Part shown: positions 43,080-52,600 of the stretch, piece by piece | Layout: every line of letters begins with the position of its first letter | How positions within the stretch are numbered: position 1 is the first letter of the stretch | DNA from: Fretibacter rubidus | Lineage (GTDB): Bacteria; Pseudomonadota; Alphaproteobacteria; Caulobacterales; Maricaulaceae | Reading direction: 5' to 3' | NCBI RefSeq assembly: GCF_041429785.1 | Contig: NZ_CP163423.1 | Coordinates: 2,604,001 to 2,668,000 of the forward strand | DNA: 64,000 bases | Position numbers and translations under genes: made by a program | The notes under the pieces: model-generated | Told to the model about the DNA's origin: nothing | The model's input: only the letters and a program-made list of their open reading frames with translations | Databases searched by the model: none

Positions 43080-44369
43080 ATGACACAACCACATGATACT
43101 GAAGCGGCGACCAACAGCACCTTCGGCCAGAAATTTGCCAAGGGCTTGGCTCTCTTCTTGCCGGGGATATTTTTGCTCGGCTTTAACCTTGGCACCGGGA
43201 GTGTCACGGCGATGGCCAAAGCAGGTGCCGATTACGGCATGAGTTTATTGTGGGCCGTTGTCGCGTCCTGTCTATGTACTTTTTTTATGATAAATTTGTA
43301 TGGGCGCTACACGTTGGTGACAGGCGAGACGGCGCTTCAAGCGTTTCGTAAACATATTCACCCCGCCGTAGGTTTGTACTTTATCATCGCCTTAACACTG
43401 GGCGTATGCGGGAGTGTTATGGGCGTGATGGGCATTGTCGCAGAGATTTGTTATGAATGGTCAAAGACGGTTATCGACGGCGGTATTGCCCCAATTTACT
43501 TTGCCGCGAGTTTTTCAGCGCTCGTGTTCTTCATTTTCTGGAACGGTAAAACCCAATTTTTTGAACGCAGTCTCGCCGTTATTGTGGCCATCATGTCGGC
43601 AAGCTTTCTAATCAACTTTTTCATCATGATGCCCCCTCCCCTTGATATTATTAAAGGGTTGGTCCCCACAGTCCCAAAGGTCGCGTCAAGCGCAAGCGGC
43701 GGGCCATTGCTCGTAATCGCGTCCATGGTTGGCACAACAATTTTTTCTGGGCTATTCATCATTAGAACAACACTGGTGAAAGAAGCGGGCTGGACATTGA
43801 AAGATGCCCGCACCCAGCGCAATGACGCCCTTGTTTCTGTCAGCCTCATGTTTGTGATTAGCGCTGCAATTATGGCCGCAGCCGCTGGCACGCTTTATGT
43901 CGAAGGCCTTGGCCTGTCCTATCCGTCGCAAATGATTACCTTGCTAGAACCACTCGCGGGGTCATTTGCTGTAACTATATTTGCGGTTGGTATTGTGTCA
44001 GCTGGGGTGTCCTCCCAATTTCCAAATGTGCTGATGCTGCCGTGGTTGCTCTGTGATTATAATGATCGCCAGCGTGATATGACGCTACCAAAGTACCGTA
44101 TTATGGTATTTTTGATTTCCCTGCTCGGCCTTGTGGTGCCGTTCTTTGGCGCACGACCCGTGCTTGTGATGATTGTGTCCCAAGCGTTTAATGCCGTGAT
44201 ATTACCCCTAACGGTGCTCTGCATTTTTTATCTATCTAACCGAAAGGATCTGATGGGAGTTCATAAAAATACGTTGATACCCAATATTGTCCTGACGTTG
44301 ATTTTAGCCTTTTCGCTGTTCACATCCTTCATTGGTGTGAAAGGTGTCTGGCAATTGCTGTCTGCCTAA
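43080..44369 (+). CDS. Nramp-family-like membrane transporter lacking the DPGN motif
   Basis: The product of about 429 residues (start ATG 43080, with GGGG 8 nt upstream) has about 11 membrane helices and an Nramp/LeuT-like pattern: FLLGFNLGTGSVTAMAKAGADYGMSLLWA in TM1-2 and VIASMVGTTIFSGLFIIRTTLVKEAGW near TM6. Canonical Nramp metal transporters have DPGN in TM1 and MPH in TM6; here these positions read GTGS and FSG. Metal transport is therefore doubtful. The AGE-type sugar isomerase gene starts 6 nt after it, so another substrate, perhaps a sugar, is possible. Confidence 0.7.
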   Translation: MTQPHDTEAATNSTFGQKFAKGLALFLPGIFLLGFNLGTGSVTAMAKAGADYGMSLLWAVVASCLCTFFMINLYGRYTLVTGETALQAFRKHIHPAVGLYFIIALTLGVCGSVMGVMGIVAEICYEWSKTVIDGGIAPIYFAASFSALVFFIFWNGKTQFFERSLAVIVAIMSASFLINFFIMMPPPLDIIKGLVPTVPKVASSASGGPLLVIASMVGTTIFSGLFIIRTTLVKEAGWTLKDARTQRNDALVSVSLMFVISAAIMAAAAGTLYVEGLGLSYPSQMITLLEPLAGSFAVTIFAVGIVSAGVSSQFPNVLMLPWLLCDYNDRQRDMTLPKYRIMVFLISLLGLVVPFFGARPVLVMIVSQAFNAVILPLTVLCIFYLSNRKDLMGVHKNTLIPNIVLTLILAFSLFTSFIGVKGVWQLLSA

Positions 44370-44375
44370 GTCGAC

Positions 44376-45563
44376 ATGACGCACAGCATCAAAAATATTG
44401 ACTTTGAAAGCCCTAATTTCCTAGAGGCCCATGTCCACTCTACGCTCGCCTTTTATGAGCCGCGCGTCTTTTGCCCTGACGGCGGATTTTACGGGTGTTT
44501 TTTTGATAATGGCGAATGTTTTGATCCGGATGCACGGCAACTCGTCGGCAGCGCGCGCTATGTTTTTAACTACGCCACAGCCTACAGACTCTATAAAAAT
44601 TCGCAGCAACTGGATTGGGCGAAATGGGGGCTGGATTATCTGACGACCGTCCATAAACAGGATAATGGTCATTATGCGTGGTTGATTGAGCGGAGCGTTG
44701 TCACCGACACCCGCGTTATGGCCTATGGTCATGCGTTTGTTATTTTGGCGGCCGCCGCCTGCCTTCGTGCCGGGATTACGGACGCGTTAAAAACGCTGCA
44801 TGAGACCTTTGACTTTATGGAAACATATTTCTGGGACGAGGCCGCCAGCGCATATAGTGATGAGCGGGATGATACACTTGAAACTCTGTCACCTTATCGC
44901 GGGCAAAACGCCAATATGCATATGTGCGAAGCCTTACTTGCAGCATGGCAAGCAAACGGAGACGTTAAATATTTAGACAGAGCCGAACAGCTCGCGGATC
45001 GTTTTGCCTTTGATTTAGCATCCCAAAGTGACGGGCAAATATGGGAGCATTACGATACAAATTGGCAGGTCGATATGGATTATAATATCGACAACCCCAA
45101 TGACCGTTACAGACCCTGGGGCTTTCAGCCGGGACACCAAACCGAATGGAGCAAGCTACTTTTAATCCTTAATGATGAACGCCCAAACGCAAAATGGATA
45201 TCAAAGGCGAAAGCCCTTTACGACCGCGCGATGAAAACAGGATGGGATAAAGATCACGGCGGAATTTTTTACGGCATTGCCCCCGACGGCACTGTCTGTG
45301 CGTCCGAAAAGCATTTCTGGGTTCAAGCCGAGACCTTTGCGACGGCGTGGCGGTTATACCGCGCGACACATGATGAGACTTACCGAGACGATTATAACCG
45401 TATTTGGCGTTGGTGTTGGGATCATATGATAGACCACACATACGGCGCATGGTTTCGTGTCCGAAATCGTGACGGCTCCGTGATTGATAATAAAAAATCA
45501 CCTCTAGGCAAAACGGACTATCATACCTTAGGGGCGTGCTGGGATGTGCTATCTGTGGGATAA
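44376..45563 (+). CDS. AGE-family sugar epimerase/isomerase
   Basis: The 395-residue protein has the alpha/alpha-barrel pattern of N-acylglucosamine 2-epimerase and mannose/aldose-ketose isomerases: RYVFNYATAYRLYKN, VMAYGHAFVILAAAACLRAG, QNANMHMCEALLAAW, FQPGHQTEWSKLLLIL (the catalytic His) and KHFWVQAETFATAWRLY. The exact sugar is unknown; likely candidates are mannose, glucose or sulfoquinovose-type aldoses. It lies 6 nt behind the Nramp-like transporter, so the two form an operon. Confidence 0.88.
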   Translation: MTHSIKNIDFESPNFLEAHVHSTLAFYEPRVFCPDGGFYGCFFDNGECFDPDARQLVGSARYVFNYATAYRLYKNSQQLDWAKWGLDYLTTVHKQDNGHYAWLIERSVVTDTRVMAYGHAFVILAAAACLRAGITDALKTLHETFDFMETYFWDEAASAYSDERDDTLETLSPYRGQNANMHMCEALLAAWQANGDVKYLDRAEQLADRFAFDLASQSDGQIWEHYDTNWQVDMDYNIDNPNDRYRPWGFQPGHQTEWSKLLLILNDERPNAKWISKAKALYDRAMKTGWDKDHGGIFYGIAPDGTVCASEKHFWVQAETFATAWRLYRATHDETYRDDYNRIWRWCWDHMIDHTYGAWFRVRNRDGSVIDNKKSPLGKTDYHTLGACWDVLSVG

Positions 45564-45582
45564 ACGTTCAACGCCTATATGC

Positions 45583-46548
45583 TTAGGCACTTGACGCTAC
45601 TGCATCATTGTCATCATCCAGCGTATCATCCGAATAACGGCGGAGGCGGCGTTTCGCGCCTTCAAAATGGGTTTTATCAGATGGTTTTTTGATCGACGGA
45701 TCTTCCACAACTTCAACGACAGCTTCACGTTTACGGTAAAGTGCCGTGTGATCGCCTACAACATCAAAACCGTAATTTAACTGCCCCAGTGTTTCTTCAC
45801 TACCCAGTACCAAATAGCCGTTCGCTTGCGTCACTTCGGACAGGCTCCGCATCACGCGCACTTGGGCGGGCGCGCTGTACAAGGACAAGCGGTTACGAAA
45901 CAATACGATATGAAATGCACCCAAATCATCAGGTTTAGACAGCAGATGAAAATCCTCAAATGAGAGGCGCTTGCGTAAGTCTTCTTTAACCACCCAATCT
46001 TCGCCGACTTTGTCAAAATACGTAATCAGGTCGCGAATGGGCAGGCCGCGTTGCACTTCAAAATGAGTGTAGCGTCCAGCGCGGGCGCGGTCGAGCGCGA
46101 CAGACGGATAATCCACCCCAACAATTTCTATACCCATAGACGGGAAGCGGTCTTTGACCTTGTCAATTTCAATCGCCATGGACACAGGTTCTTGCCCTGA
46201 TGAACAACCAAAGGACAGAATACGAATGGAGCCGCCTTTATACAACGGATGCAGCTTTGGCAGGCAGTGCTCGATAACGTAATTGAGACTATCGCGGTCA
46301 TCAAAGAAATGCGTATCACGCTCTAAAAGCGACGAGACCACATGCACAGCCAACCGCGTTTGCCCAACTGAAAACAACTCATCCACCATATCGGGTAGCG
46401 TTTCAAACCCTTCGCGACGAGCGAGCGCGGACAAGCGCGTTTCTATCAGAAATTCATGATTATCGCCCAGCGAAATACCGGCCATCTCTAATGTCAGACG
46501 TTTTAAAGCCTGATAATAGCTAGGGTTAAGCGATAACGCACCGCTCAT
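45583..46548 (-). CDS. cheR: CheR-type protein-glutamate methyltransferase
   Basis: The 321-residue protein has a CheR N-terminal helical domain (residues 8-60) and SAM-binding domain with FGCSSGQEPVSMAIEI, VGVDYPSVALDRARAGRYTHFEV and a C-terminal QANGYLVLGSEETLG. Canonical CheR has a xFFR motif and a NVLIYF segment; here these are DTHFFDD and FRNRLSLYS, so substrate binding may differ. The C-terminal 45 residues are charged. It is the last gene of a chpT-associated four-gene group, starting 3 nt after the response regulator gene. Confidence 0.88.
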   Translation of the reverse strand: MSGALSLNPSYYQALKRLTLEMAGISLGDNHEFLIETRLSALARREGFETLPDMVDELFSVGQTRLAVHVVSSLLERDTHFFDDRDSLNYVIEHCLPKLHPLYKGGSIRILSFGCSSGQEPVSMAIEIDKVKDRFPSMGIEIVGVDYPSVALDRARAGRYTHFEVQRGLPIRDLITYFDKVGEDWVVKEDLRKRLSFEDFHLLSKPDDLGAFHIVLFRNRLSLYSAPAQVRVMRSLSEVTQANGYLVLGSEETLGQLNYGFDVVGDHTALYRKREAVVEVVEDPSIKKPSDKTHFEGAKRRLRRYSDDTLDDDNDAVASSA

Positions 46549-46550
46549 GA

Positions 46551-46949
46551 TTATAGCAATCCTGCTTGGGAAAATTTGCTCTCGATGATGTCACTATCAA
46601 AGGGTTTCATGACATATTCATCGGCGCCGGCATCAAGTGCTTCGGCGATTTTCGTGACGTCACGCTCGGCCGTACAAAACACAACAATAGGCTCTTTAGC
46701 GCCGCCTTCGTGACGTAAGGCTTTAAGGAAGGTTAAACCGTCCATAACAGGCATGTTCCAATCCAAAAGGATAGCGTCTGGCATTGCGGCACGGCAAATG
46801 TCCAGCGCCTCTTGGCCGTTACCAGCCTCGACGGTTTCAAAGTTTAAGTCTTTGAGAATACGGCCTGCGACGCGGCGTATCATTTTGCTATCATCGACCA
46901 CGAGGCAACGGCGCGCAGGTTTTGTATTTTGGACAAATGCATGGGCCAT
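46551..46949 (-). CDS. CheY-like single-domain response regulator
   Basis: The 132-residue protein is a stand-alone receiver: VVDDSKMIRRVAGRIL at the N-terminus, phosphorylatable Asp63 in LLDWNMPVMDG, VFCTAERD and MKPFDSD with the conserved Lys. It has no output domain, so it would act by protein contact, for example with the flagellar switch or with ChpT/CckA. It overlaps the CheA-like gene at one base (46949) and is 2 nt from cheR, so all three are one transcript. Confidence 0.93.
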   Translation of the reverse strand: MAHAFVQNTKPARRCLVVDDSKMIRRVAGRILKDLNFETVEAGNGQEALDICRAAMPDAILLDWNMPVMDGLTFLKALRHEGGAKEPIVVFCTAERDVTKIAEALDAGADEYVMKPFDSDIIESKFSQAGLL

Positions 46950-48181
46950 TACACAAGGCCCTCCGATAAAATATCACCGAGTGTTAAATCAGCGTCCAGC
47001 GTCGGCACATCCACTTTTGGGCTTTCCTTAACGGCAGGCTTAGCCAATTGTCGTGATAAGGATAAGACAAGCGTCGCAGATCTATCAGACAGCGTTGACG
47101 ACAGTTCTCCATCAAGCGGGCCTAATGATTGGCGCAAAGCTGCATCATTAAAATCAAGTCCGACTGCCGTTGAAAGAGCAAAGCTAATAGACAAAGTTTT
47201 CGCGGTCCCGGTTGCGGTGACAGCAATATGGCCCGCCCCGGCTTCCCCGCGGGCTTGGCGAAGCTCTGGCCGTTCCAACCATTGAGATACAAGTCCATCA
47301 GCTAATGCGCTTAACACCGTATCAACGGCGGCGCTGCGCTCAACAGGGATATCTGTCTGACCCACTGCGCCGTATGACACGCTAACAATTTTATCAGATT
47401 GCCGCGCCGCGCGCAGGGTCTGGGTCGTAAAATTACGCATCACGGCTTCAAAGGGCACAGATGTTATTTTTGGTTTCGTGAAAACGGGCTTGGCAATAGG
47501 TGCCGAGGCCTTAACCTCAAGGTCTTCACTTGAAAGCTCTGATTTTGGCGCATCGGGCTTAACATCGCGCGTGTCAATTTTGGCAAGACGCATGAGCGCT
47601 GAGCGCTGAGCATCACTCTGCGCAAATTTCAGCAATGGCGTTAGCGTTTCTCTTGCCGTGGTAAAAGCCTCCGACGGTTCGATATCTAGCTCATCTGCAA
47701 ATGTTTCGGCTGATACAATCTCTGACTCTGCAACAACGGGGGTATTCGCGTGACGGGCATTATCCAGCTCAGCTTCGACTTGCTCCAGCCCTGTGCCGTA
47801 TTGCGCGATCAGTTTATTTAAGACGAGTATCTGACCTTGCCATTGCGCAGATTTTTCAAAGTCAGGATTATTTTTACTCATATCCAAGGCCGCATCAGCC
47901 GCACGGTCAATGGCGCGCGCGGATACACCTTTTGACAGGGTGATGATACGACCCAATCGTGCGGTAATGTTGGATAGGTTGTGATTGTCGGGGTCAAGCA
48001 AATCCGTGACGTCCGCCCGCGCCGCATCAACAAAAGCGCGTGACGCCAACAAATCATCGCCCGACATGGGGTCCAGCGCCTTGGGCGCTATGTCTTTTGT
48101 TCCCGCATGGCCTGCATCCAACACAGTTCTGCCCAACATCCCTTTTAGGGGCGACAAATCTATATGAGACGTCAGTGACAT
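46949..48181 (-). CDS. Probable degenerate CheA-like protein
   Basis: The start at 48181 has AAGG 6 nt upstream. The 410-residue product is poorly conserved to my eye. Its C-terminal part (about 270-385) shows a CheA P4-like pattern: VERSAAVDTVLSALADGLVSQWLERPELRQARGEAGAGH-type spacing followed by ISFALSTAVGLDFND, resembling the H/N boxes without the key Asn. The N-terminal half has a helical region that might be an Hpt-like or coiled-coil part. No histidine phosphotransfer site is evident. Location between cheY and chpT supports a link to chemotaxis or cell-cycle signalling. The family call is inferred. Confidence 0.5.
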   Translation of the reverse strand: MSLTSHIDLSPLKGMLGRTVLDAGHAGTKDIAPKALDPMSGDDLLASRAFVDAARADVTDLLDPDNHNLSNITARLGRIITLSKGVSARAIDRAADAALDMSKNNPDFEKSAQWQGQILVLNKLIAQYGTGLEQVEAELDNARHANTPVVAESEIVSAETFADELDIEPSEAFTTARETLTPLLKFAQSDAQRSALMRLAKIDTRDVKPDAPKSELSSEDLEVKASAPIAKPVFTKPKITSVPFEAVMRNFTTQTLRAARQSDKIVSVSYGAVGQTDIPVERSAAVDTVLSALADGLVSQWLERPELRQARGEAGAGHIAVTATGTAKTLSISFALSTAVGLDFNDAALRQSLGPLDGELSSTLSDRSATLVLSLSRQLAKPAVKESPKVDVPTLDADLTLGDILSEGLV

Positions 48182-48300
48182 AGCGAACCTTGGGCAACGC
48201 ATGAAAGAATCATGCCAGTGCCCTAAGGTCGCTTTAATTGGTTAAAAGGTCATAAAGGCGCAGCAAATATTTTACGGCGCGCGCCTGTAAATTAACGCTC

Positions 48301-48957
48301 TTAGACTGCGACAACTTTGGGCAAGGTCGCGCTTAGCGTTACAACATCATTATCAAAGCGGGCGTCAATCTGCCCTTTGGCTTCACGCACGATCATACCG
48401 GCATAAAAGGGCTGAATTGTGCGACCATCAAAGCCGATATCGGGCGCCTTACCCGCAAAGGTAATCGGTACAAAATCAGCAAGGCGCGCTTTATTACCCG
48501 TCGCTTTTAATGTCAGCGTCACGGTGTCATCACTCTCTTCGGGGGTAATATGTAGCTCTCCGCCAAACGGAATAGAGTTCACACCGAGCATAATCAGATT
48601 AAGCAGGAGCCGCGCAGCGGTTTTCTCCACGACTGATACTTTCGCGTCCCAAACCAACGTCACCTTGCCTTCGCCGTAAACGCCGTCGGCCAGTTTGATC
48701 AGCTCCGCCACGCCAATCATACCCGGCGCAGAACCCCCAGCACCAAAAGCAAGACGTAGATATTGCAATTTAGCAGAGGCTTGTCGCGCCGACGATTTGA
48801 CCAAATTCATCGCGTCTTCATGCATATCGGCATTAGCGTCATCGCCTAACACCTCCAACGCCGTGCCAAGCGCGCCAACGGGGCTGACCAAGTCATGACA
48901 AATTCGCGCGCACATAAGGGCGGATAATCCAGCGGGGGTTAATTTCGTGTCTGACAT
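48301..48957 (-). CDS. chpT: Histidine phosphotransferase ChpT
   Basis: ChpT passes phosphate from the kinase CckA to CtrA and CpdR in alphaproteobacteria. The 218-residue protein has the phosphorylated His21 in LMCARICHDLVSPVGALG, followed by the second helix of the hairpin and a degenerate HATPase-like C-terminal domain (RLLLNLIMLGVNSIPFGG), the architecture of the Caulobacter protein. A GANTC site lies at 48996 upstream. It is probably first of the group with CheA-like, CheY and CheR genes, 119 bp downstream. Confidence 0.93.
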   Translation of the reverse strand: MSDTKLTPAGLSALMCARICHDLVSPVGALGTALEVLGDDANADMHEDAMNLVKSSARQASAKLQYLRLAFGAGGSAPGMIGVAELIKLADGVYGEGKVTLVWDAKVSVVEKTAARLLLNLIMLGVNSIPFGGELHITPEESDDTVTLTLKATGNKARLADFVPITFAGKAPDIGFDGRTIQPFYAGMIVREAKGQIDARFDNDVVTLSATLPKVVAV

Positions 48958-49023
48958 GGCGGGCTCTTTATCGGGTTAAATTTTACTGACCTATAGAGTC
49001 ATAAAATAATGATTTGCGCAAAG

Positions 49024-49064
49024 AAAAACCGCGCTTTGTTAGACAGTCTAAACAAAGCGCGGTT
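49024..49064 (-). terminator. Terminator of the ydbH-ynbE-ydbL operon
   Basis: On the minus strand AACCGCGCTTTGT pairs with ACAAAGCGCGGTT (13 bp), and the stem continues to TAGAC/GTCTA with one bulge. It ends in TTTTTC. It separates the ydbL end from the chpT promoter region. Confidence 0.93.
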
Positions 49065-49096
49065 TATTGTTTGTTAACTTGGCGGTTAGGCCGTCA

Positions 49097-49474
49097 CTAT
49101 TTTGTAGTCCATCGTCCGCTGGCATCCATTATTTTTGTGCCAGAGGCCGCTTTGGCAATCTGCTTTTCACCGGATAGACGCGCCACAACATCAACGGAGA
49201 CGCCCTGTTGCTGGGCCAAATTGGTGTAGACAGACTTGCGACCAATATTAATCGTGTTCATAGCACGGCGTTCCGCGTCATTAATCGTCGTGACAGCGTC
49301 CAGATAGCCGCCAATCGTCTCACCAATACGACCTTGGGCGATGGCTTGGTCAACAACGGCTTTCGCATTGCTTTGCGCGCTTGCCGCTGGGACATGCAGC
49401 ACAGAATATGTGGCCAAGCCGCCGCCCGCTAAAGCGAGCGCTGCGAGTAAGCTGAGTGTAAATGTTTTCATCAT
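49097..49474 (-). CDS. ydbL: YdbL-like protein (DUF1318)
   Basis: The 125-residue protein has a Sec signal (about residues 1-34) and a DUF1318 pattern: AKAVVDQAIAQGRIGETIGGYL and AMNTINIGRKSVYTNLAQQQG. YdbL assists the YdbH-YnbE system that bridges inner and outer membrane for phospholipid transport in E. coli. It is third in the operon, 7 nt after ynbE, and ends before a strong terminator. Confidence 0.88.
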   Translation of the reverse strand: MMKTFTLSLLAALALAGGGLATYSVLHVPAASAQSNAKAVVDQAIAQGRIGETIGGYLDAVTTINDAERRAMNTINIGRKSVYTNLAQQQGVSVDVVARLSGEKQIAKAASGTKIMDASGRWTTK

Positions 49475-49481
49475 GACCTCC

Positions 49482-49688
49482 TTAAAACAGGTCGGGGTTA
49501 TTAGCGATCAGGTCTTCGACGTCTTTATCCAGTCGGACGCGCACTTGCTGATCAATTTTGACATTCAAGTTAATTTCTATCGGTTTATCTGGGGCTACGA
49601 GTTGCAGCTTTGGCTGACATCCCGTGGTCATTATCGCGCTTGCGCCGAGGAGCAGCACGCCCGCATAGGCAATTCCTTGTTTCATCAT
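49482..49688 (-). CDS. ynbE: YnbE-like outer-membrane lipoprotein
   Basis: The 68-residue lipoprotein (lipobox TTGC) matches YnbE by size and by KLQLVAPDKPIEINLNVKIDQQVRVRLD. YnbE is the outer-membrane partner of YdbH in intermembrane lipid transport. The start overlaps the ydbH stop by 4 nt, so the two are coupled. No other domain is present. Confidence 0.9.
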   Translation of the reverse strand: MMKQGIAYAGVLLLGASAIMTTGCQPKLQLVAPDKPIEINLNVKIDQQVRVRLDKDVEDLIANNPDLF

Positions 49689-52600
49689 GGCTTTATATCC
49701 TTCTGCGTCTGAATTTGGGATGAACGCCCCGTTAATGCAAGGGGCTCATTTATGGTGTCATTTATGGCCGTATCATCTGCGCCCATATCAATATAGCCCT
49801 TTAATCTGTCAAAGCCGCTATCGACTTTTAGCCCGCGCAGTAGATTGACCAATTCACCGACGACATTGATATCAAAATCAAACCGTGTGCCCGCGAGGAT
49901 TTTCGGGTTTCGTCCCTCAAATTGCAGGTTCACAGCCACTTCCCCGTCCAAAGCCCCGTTCAGCGTCGCGCTAAGCGATTTATACTCGAAATTGCGCAAT
50001 GCGGTGAACGCCAAGTCTTTGCCGACATTATCGCCAAGGCTTTCGTCTTTGCGTACTTTTTGAAATTGTCTGTAGTCTTCCAACGTCACAAATTCTTCGG
50101 GGATAAGGTCCACCACCGACTTTAACTGCGGGGTCCGGTATTGGATGACGCCGCCGTCTTTGACTGACAATTGCCCGTTGTTAATGCTAACATTCACACC
50201 GGCGACGGTGACCGGGATAACGCCTTGCACATCGCCTGTTGCACTTAAGTTCTCTCCGCCGACTTTTTCTAAAAAGGCTGAAATAGACACGCCGTCAACA
50301 CGCACAACCACATCGTTCTTAGGCGCGTCATAAATCCAGACGGTGGGATCGAGAGATAACTGCCCCCCTGCCAAAGGCCACATGGCGCTTTTGATTTTAA
50401 TACCGTTATCAACCAACTCATATTTTATCACGCCGTCATTCAGCGCAAGACCCGGGTTAAAACTCTCCACATAAAGCGTTTGCTCGCCAGAAGTGGTGAG
50501 TGGGAAAAAAGAGTCAAAATTAATCTCTGTACTGACGCCTGAAAACGGCCCCGGCAATGTACCAAAATTAAGATCATCAACGCGCACACGCCCCGATGAT
50601 GTCATCGGATTACCTGCCTTGAAAGCCAGATCAACAAAGGCAGAAACAGAGCCGTTTACATCGGCAATTTTACCTTGAAGTGATGTCACAAGGTCTTGCG
50701 GCTGTAACTTGCCCCGCTCAAAATACAGGCTTGGTACATCGACTTGCGCCGTACCGACACCGTCCTGCATCCGGTAGTCGATATTAATATCGGTGTCTTC
50801 CGCTTTTGGCAGAACCGTTTGCGCTTGGCCCGTAATCAGGCCCTTGTCATATTCCAGCGTTCCCTTGACCGGCAAAATAGGAAGGGTCTCGCCCGTCGTC
50901 ATACGAATTAATCCAACAGTCATTTTAGGCGTTAACTTTGGGGCGCCGTAGGTCGCGCTAAATTGTTCGCTCGTCCCGTTTAGATTAAAGGGCATCTTGG
51001 TTACAATAAATTGCGGCGTGGTAACATCGGCCGCTGGCGCGCTGACCTTAATTTGCGTAGATTTATCCGCCGTCAAGACCGCCTCAACTGTCGCCGTTTC
51101 CGCGCGCATCACCGTATTAGGGCTGATGAAGTCATCAGTTTTCACCACGGCATCTCTTGCCTGCATAGCCCAGTCTTGACGGGCCGTTCCTATGCGCCCC
51201 TGCGCCGTGACGCTGCCAACATCAAGCGCAATCTTACGCTGGGTTTCCGCTTCTGTCAGGGTCGCTTTCAGATCCACCGCTACCGCGCTGAGTGTCGAGC
51301 CCTTATCGTCTCTTACAAACAAAGGAGTTTCACCGGCTTGTAAAGAAAATGTCGTGTCGGTCGCTGTCCAATCGGTTAATGTCTCAAACTGGCTGAGCCT
51401 CACGAGGGAGCCAGTTTTGGGCATAAAATCAGCCTTTAGCTTATCCGGGCCAAGGCTAACATCTAGCCGTCCATTTGCCATCAAGCCTGTCGCGAAACCA
51501 CCTGGCACAGGGCCGTCAAAATCAATCGGACCGCGCAAGGTCAGACGGCGCGTAGCCCCGTCCTCATAAGTCATATCAACACTGGATGGTGCCAGGTGCA
51601 CGTCACGACCCGCTGTCTTTGCTAGCCAACTGGTTCTTCGATCTAACCGCGCCGATACGGCGTTTAAACCGTCAAAACTAATCCCGTCATCAGAGGCAAC
51701 GACCGCGCTGAGGCTCTTGACGCTAACAGGGTAACGCCCGACCATAGACAAATTCGACGCGATTTTAATGCGCGCGGATGCTTTATTAAAGACGTAAAGC
51801 GGTAGCGTATCATCAGGACTAATCGCGATTTTGGTTCGCTTGCTGGTGAGGTTTAATGGCGCGCTTAAAGAGACAGTGGTGTCTGCATCGTCCCACTCAA
51901 TAAAGCCTTCGCCCTCTATATTCGCCCCATCTAACACGGCCCGAAAGTCCCCGCGCAAGCCGCCCGCAAAGGCCTCTGTAATCGGTGTTGCGGATAGCGT
52001 ATCAAACAAGGTGATTTTATCCGCCATATCATTGGCCAGAACGGTGTCCTTCACGGCCGCCATATCGACAGACGCAGCCCAATTGCCGCTTATATTGGCA
52101 AGGCGCTTTAAATCCATATCCAATGCGATACGTCCGTACCAGTCAATCTCGCCAGCCTTAGTAGTGAAGCGGTTCGTATCAAGACTATCAAACCCCAAAG
52201 CCGCAGGGCCGCTAATATCAAAACCCGCGCGGGTATCAGCGGTTAGCTCAGCCTTAAGCGTGGCGCCTTCAACGCGACGCGCGCCCATCATCACGCGCGG
52301 CATATCCGCGTCTAATTTCACATCCCAAAGGGGACCTGCCCGGCGCAGCTCAAGCTCACCCTCTATCGTCGCGGACATATCTTCAAAACGCAGCGTTGTT
52401 TGGCTAAACCGCAAATCAGCGGCTATGGTATCGATACTCATCACTGTGATTTCGCCAGCGCCGTTCACAATACCATAAGGGCTACTGACCGTAATTTCGG
52501 CATCATTGAGGATAATCCCGTCCTTAGGCAGCGTTGTGCCTTGACCAGAGGCATCCGTTGCGGGCATCCAACCATCAATAATTTTGCCTTGTGCGTCGAT

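Noticed and set aside
51831-52478. Plus-strand open frame of 215 codons
   Set aside because: Antisense shadow of ydbH with no ribosome site or domain.
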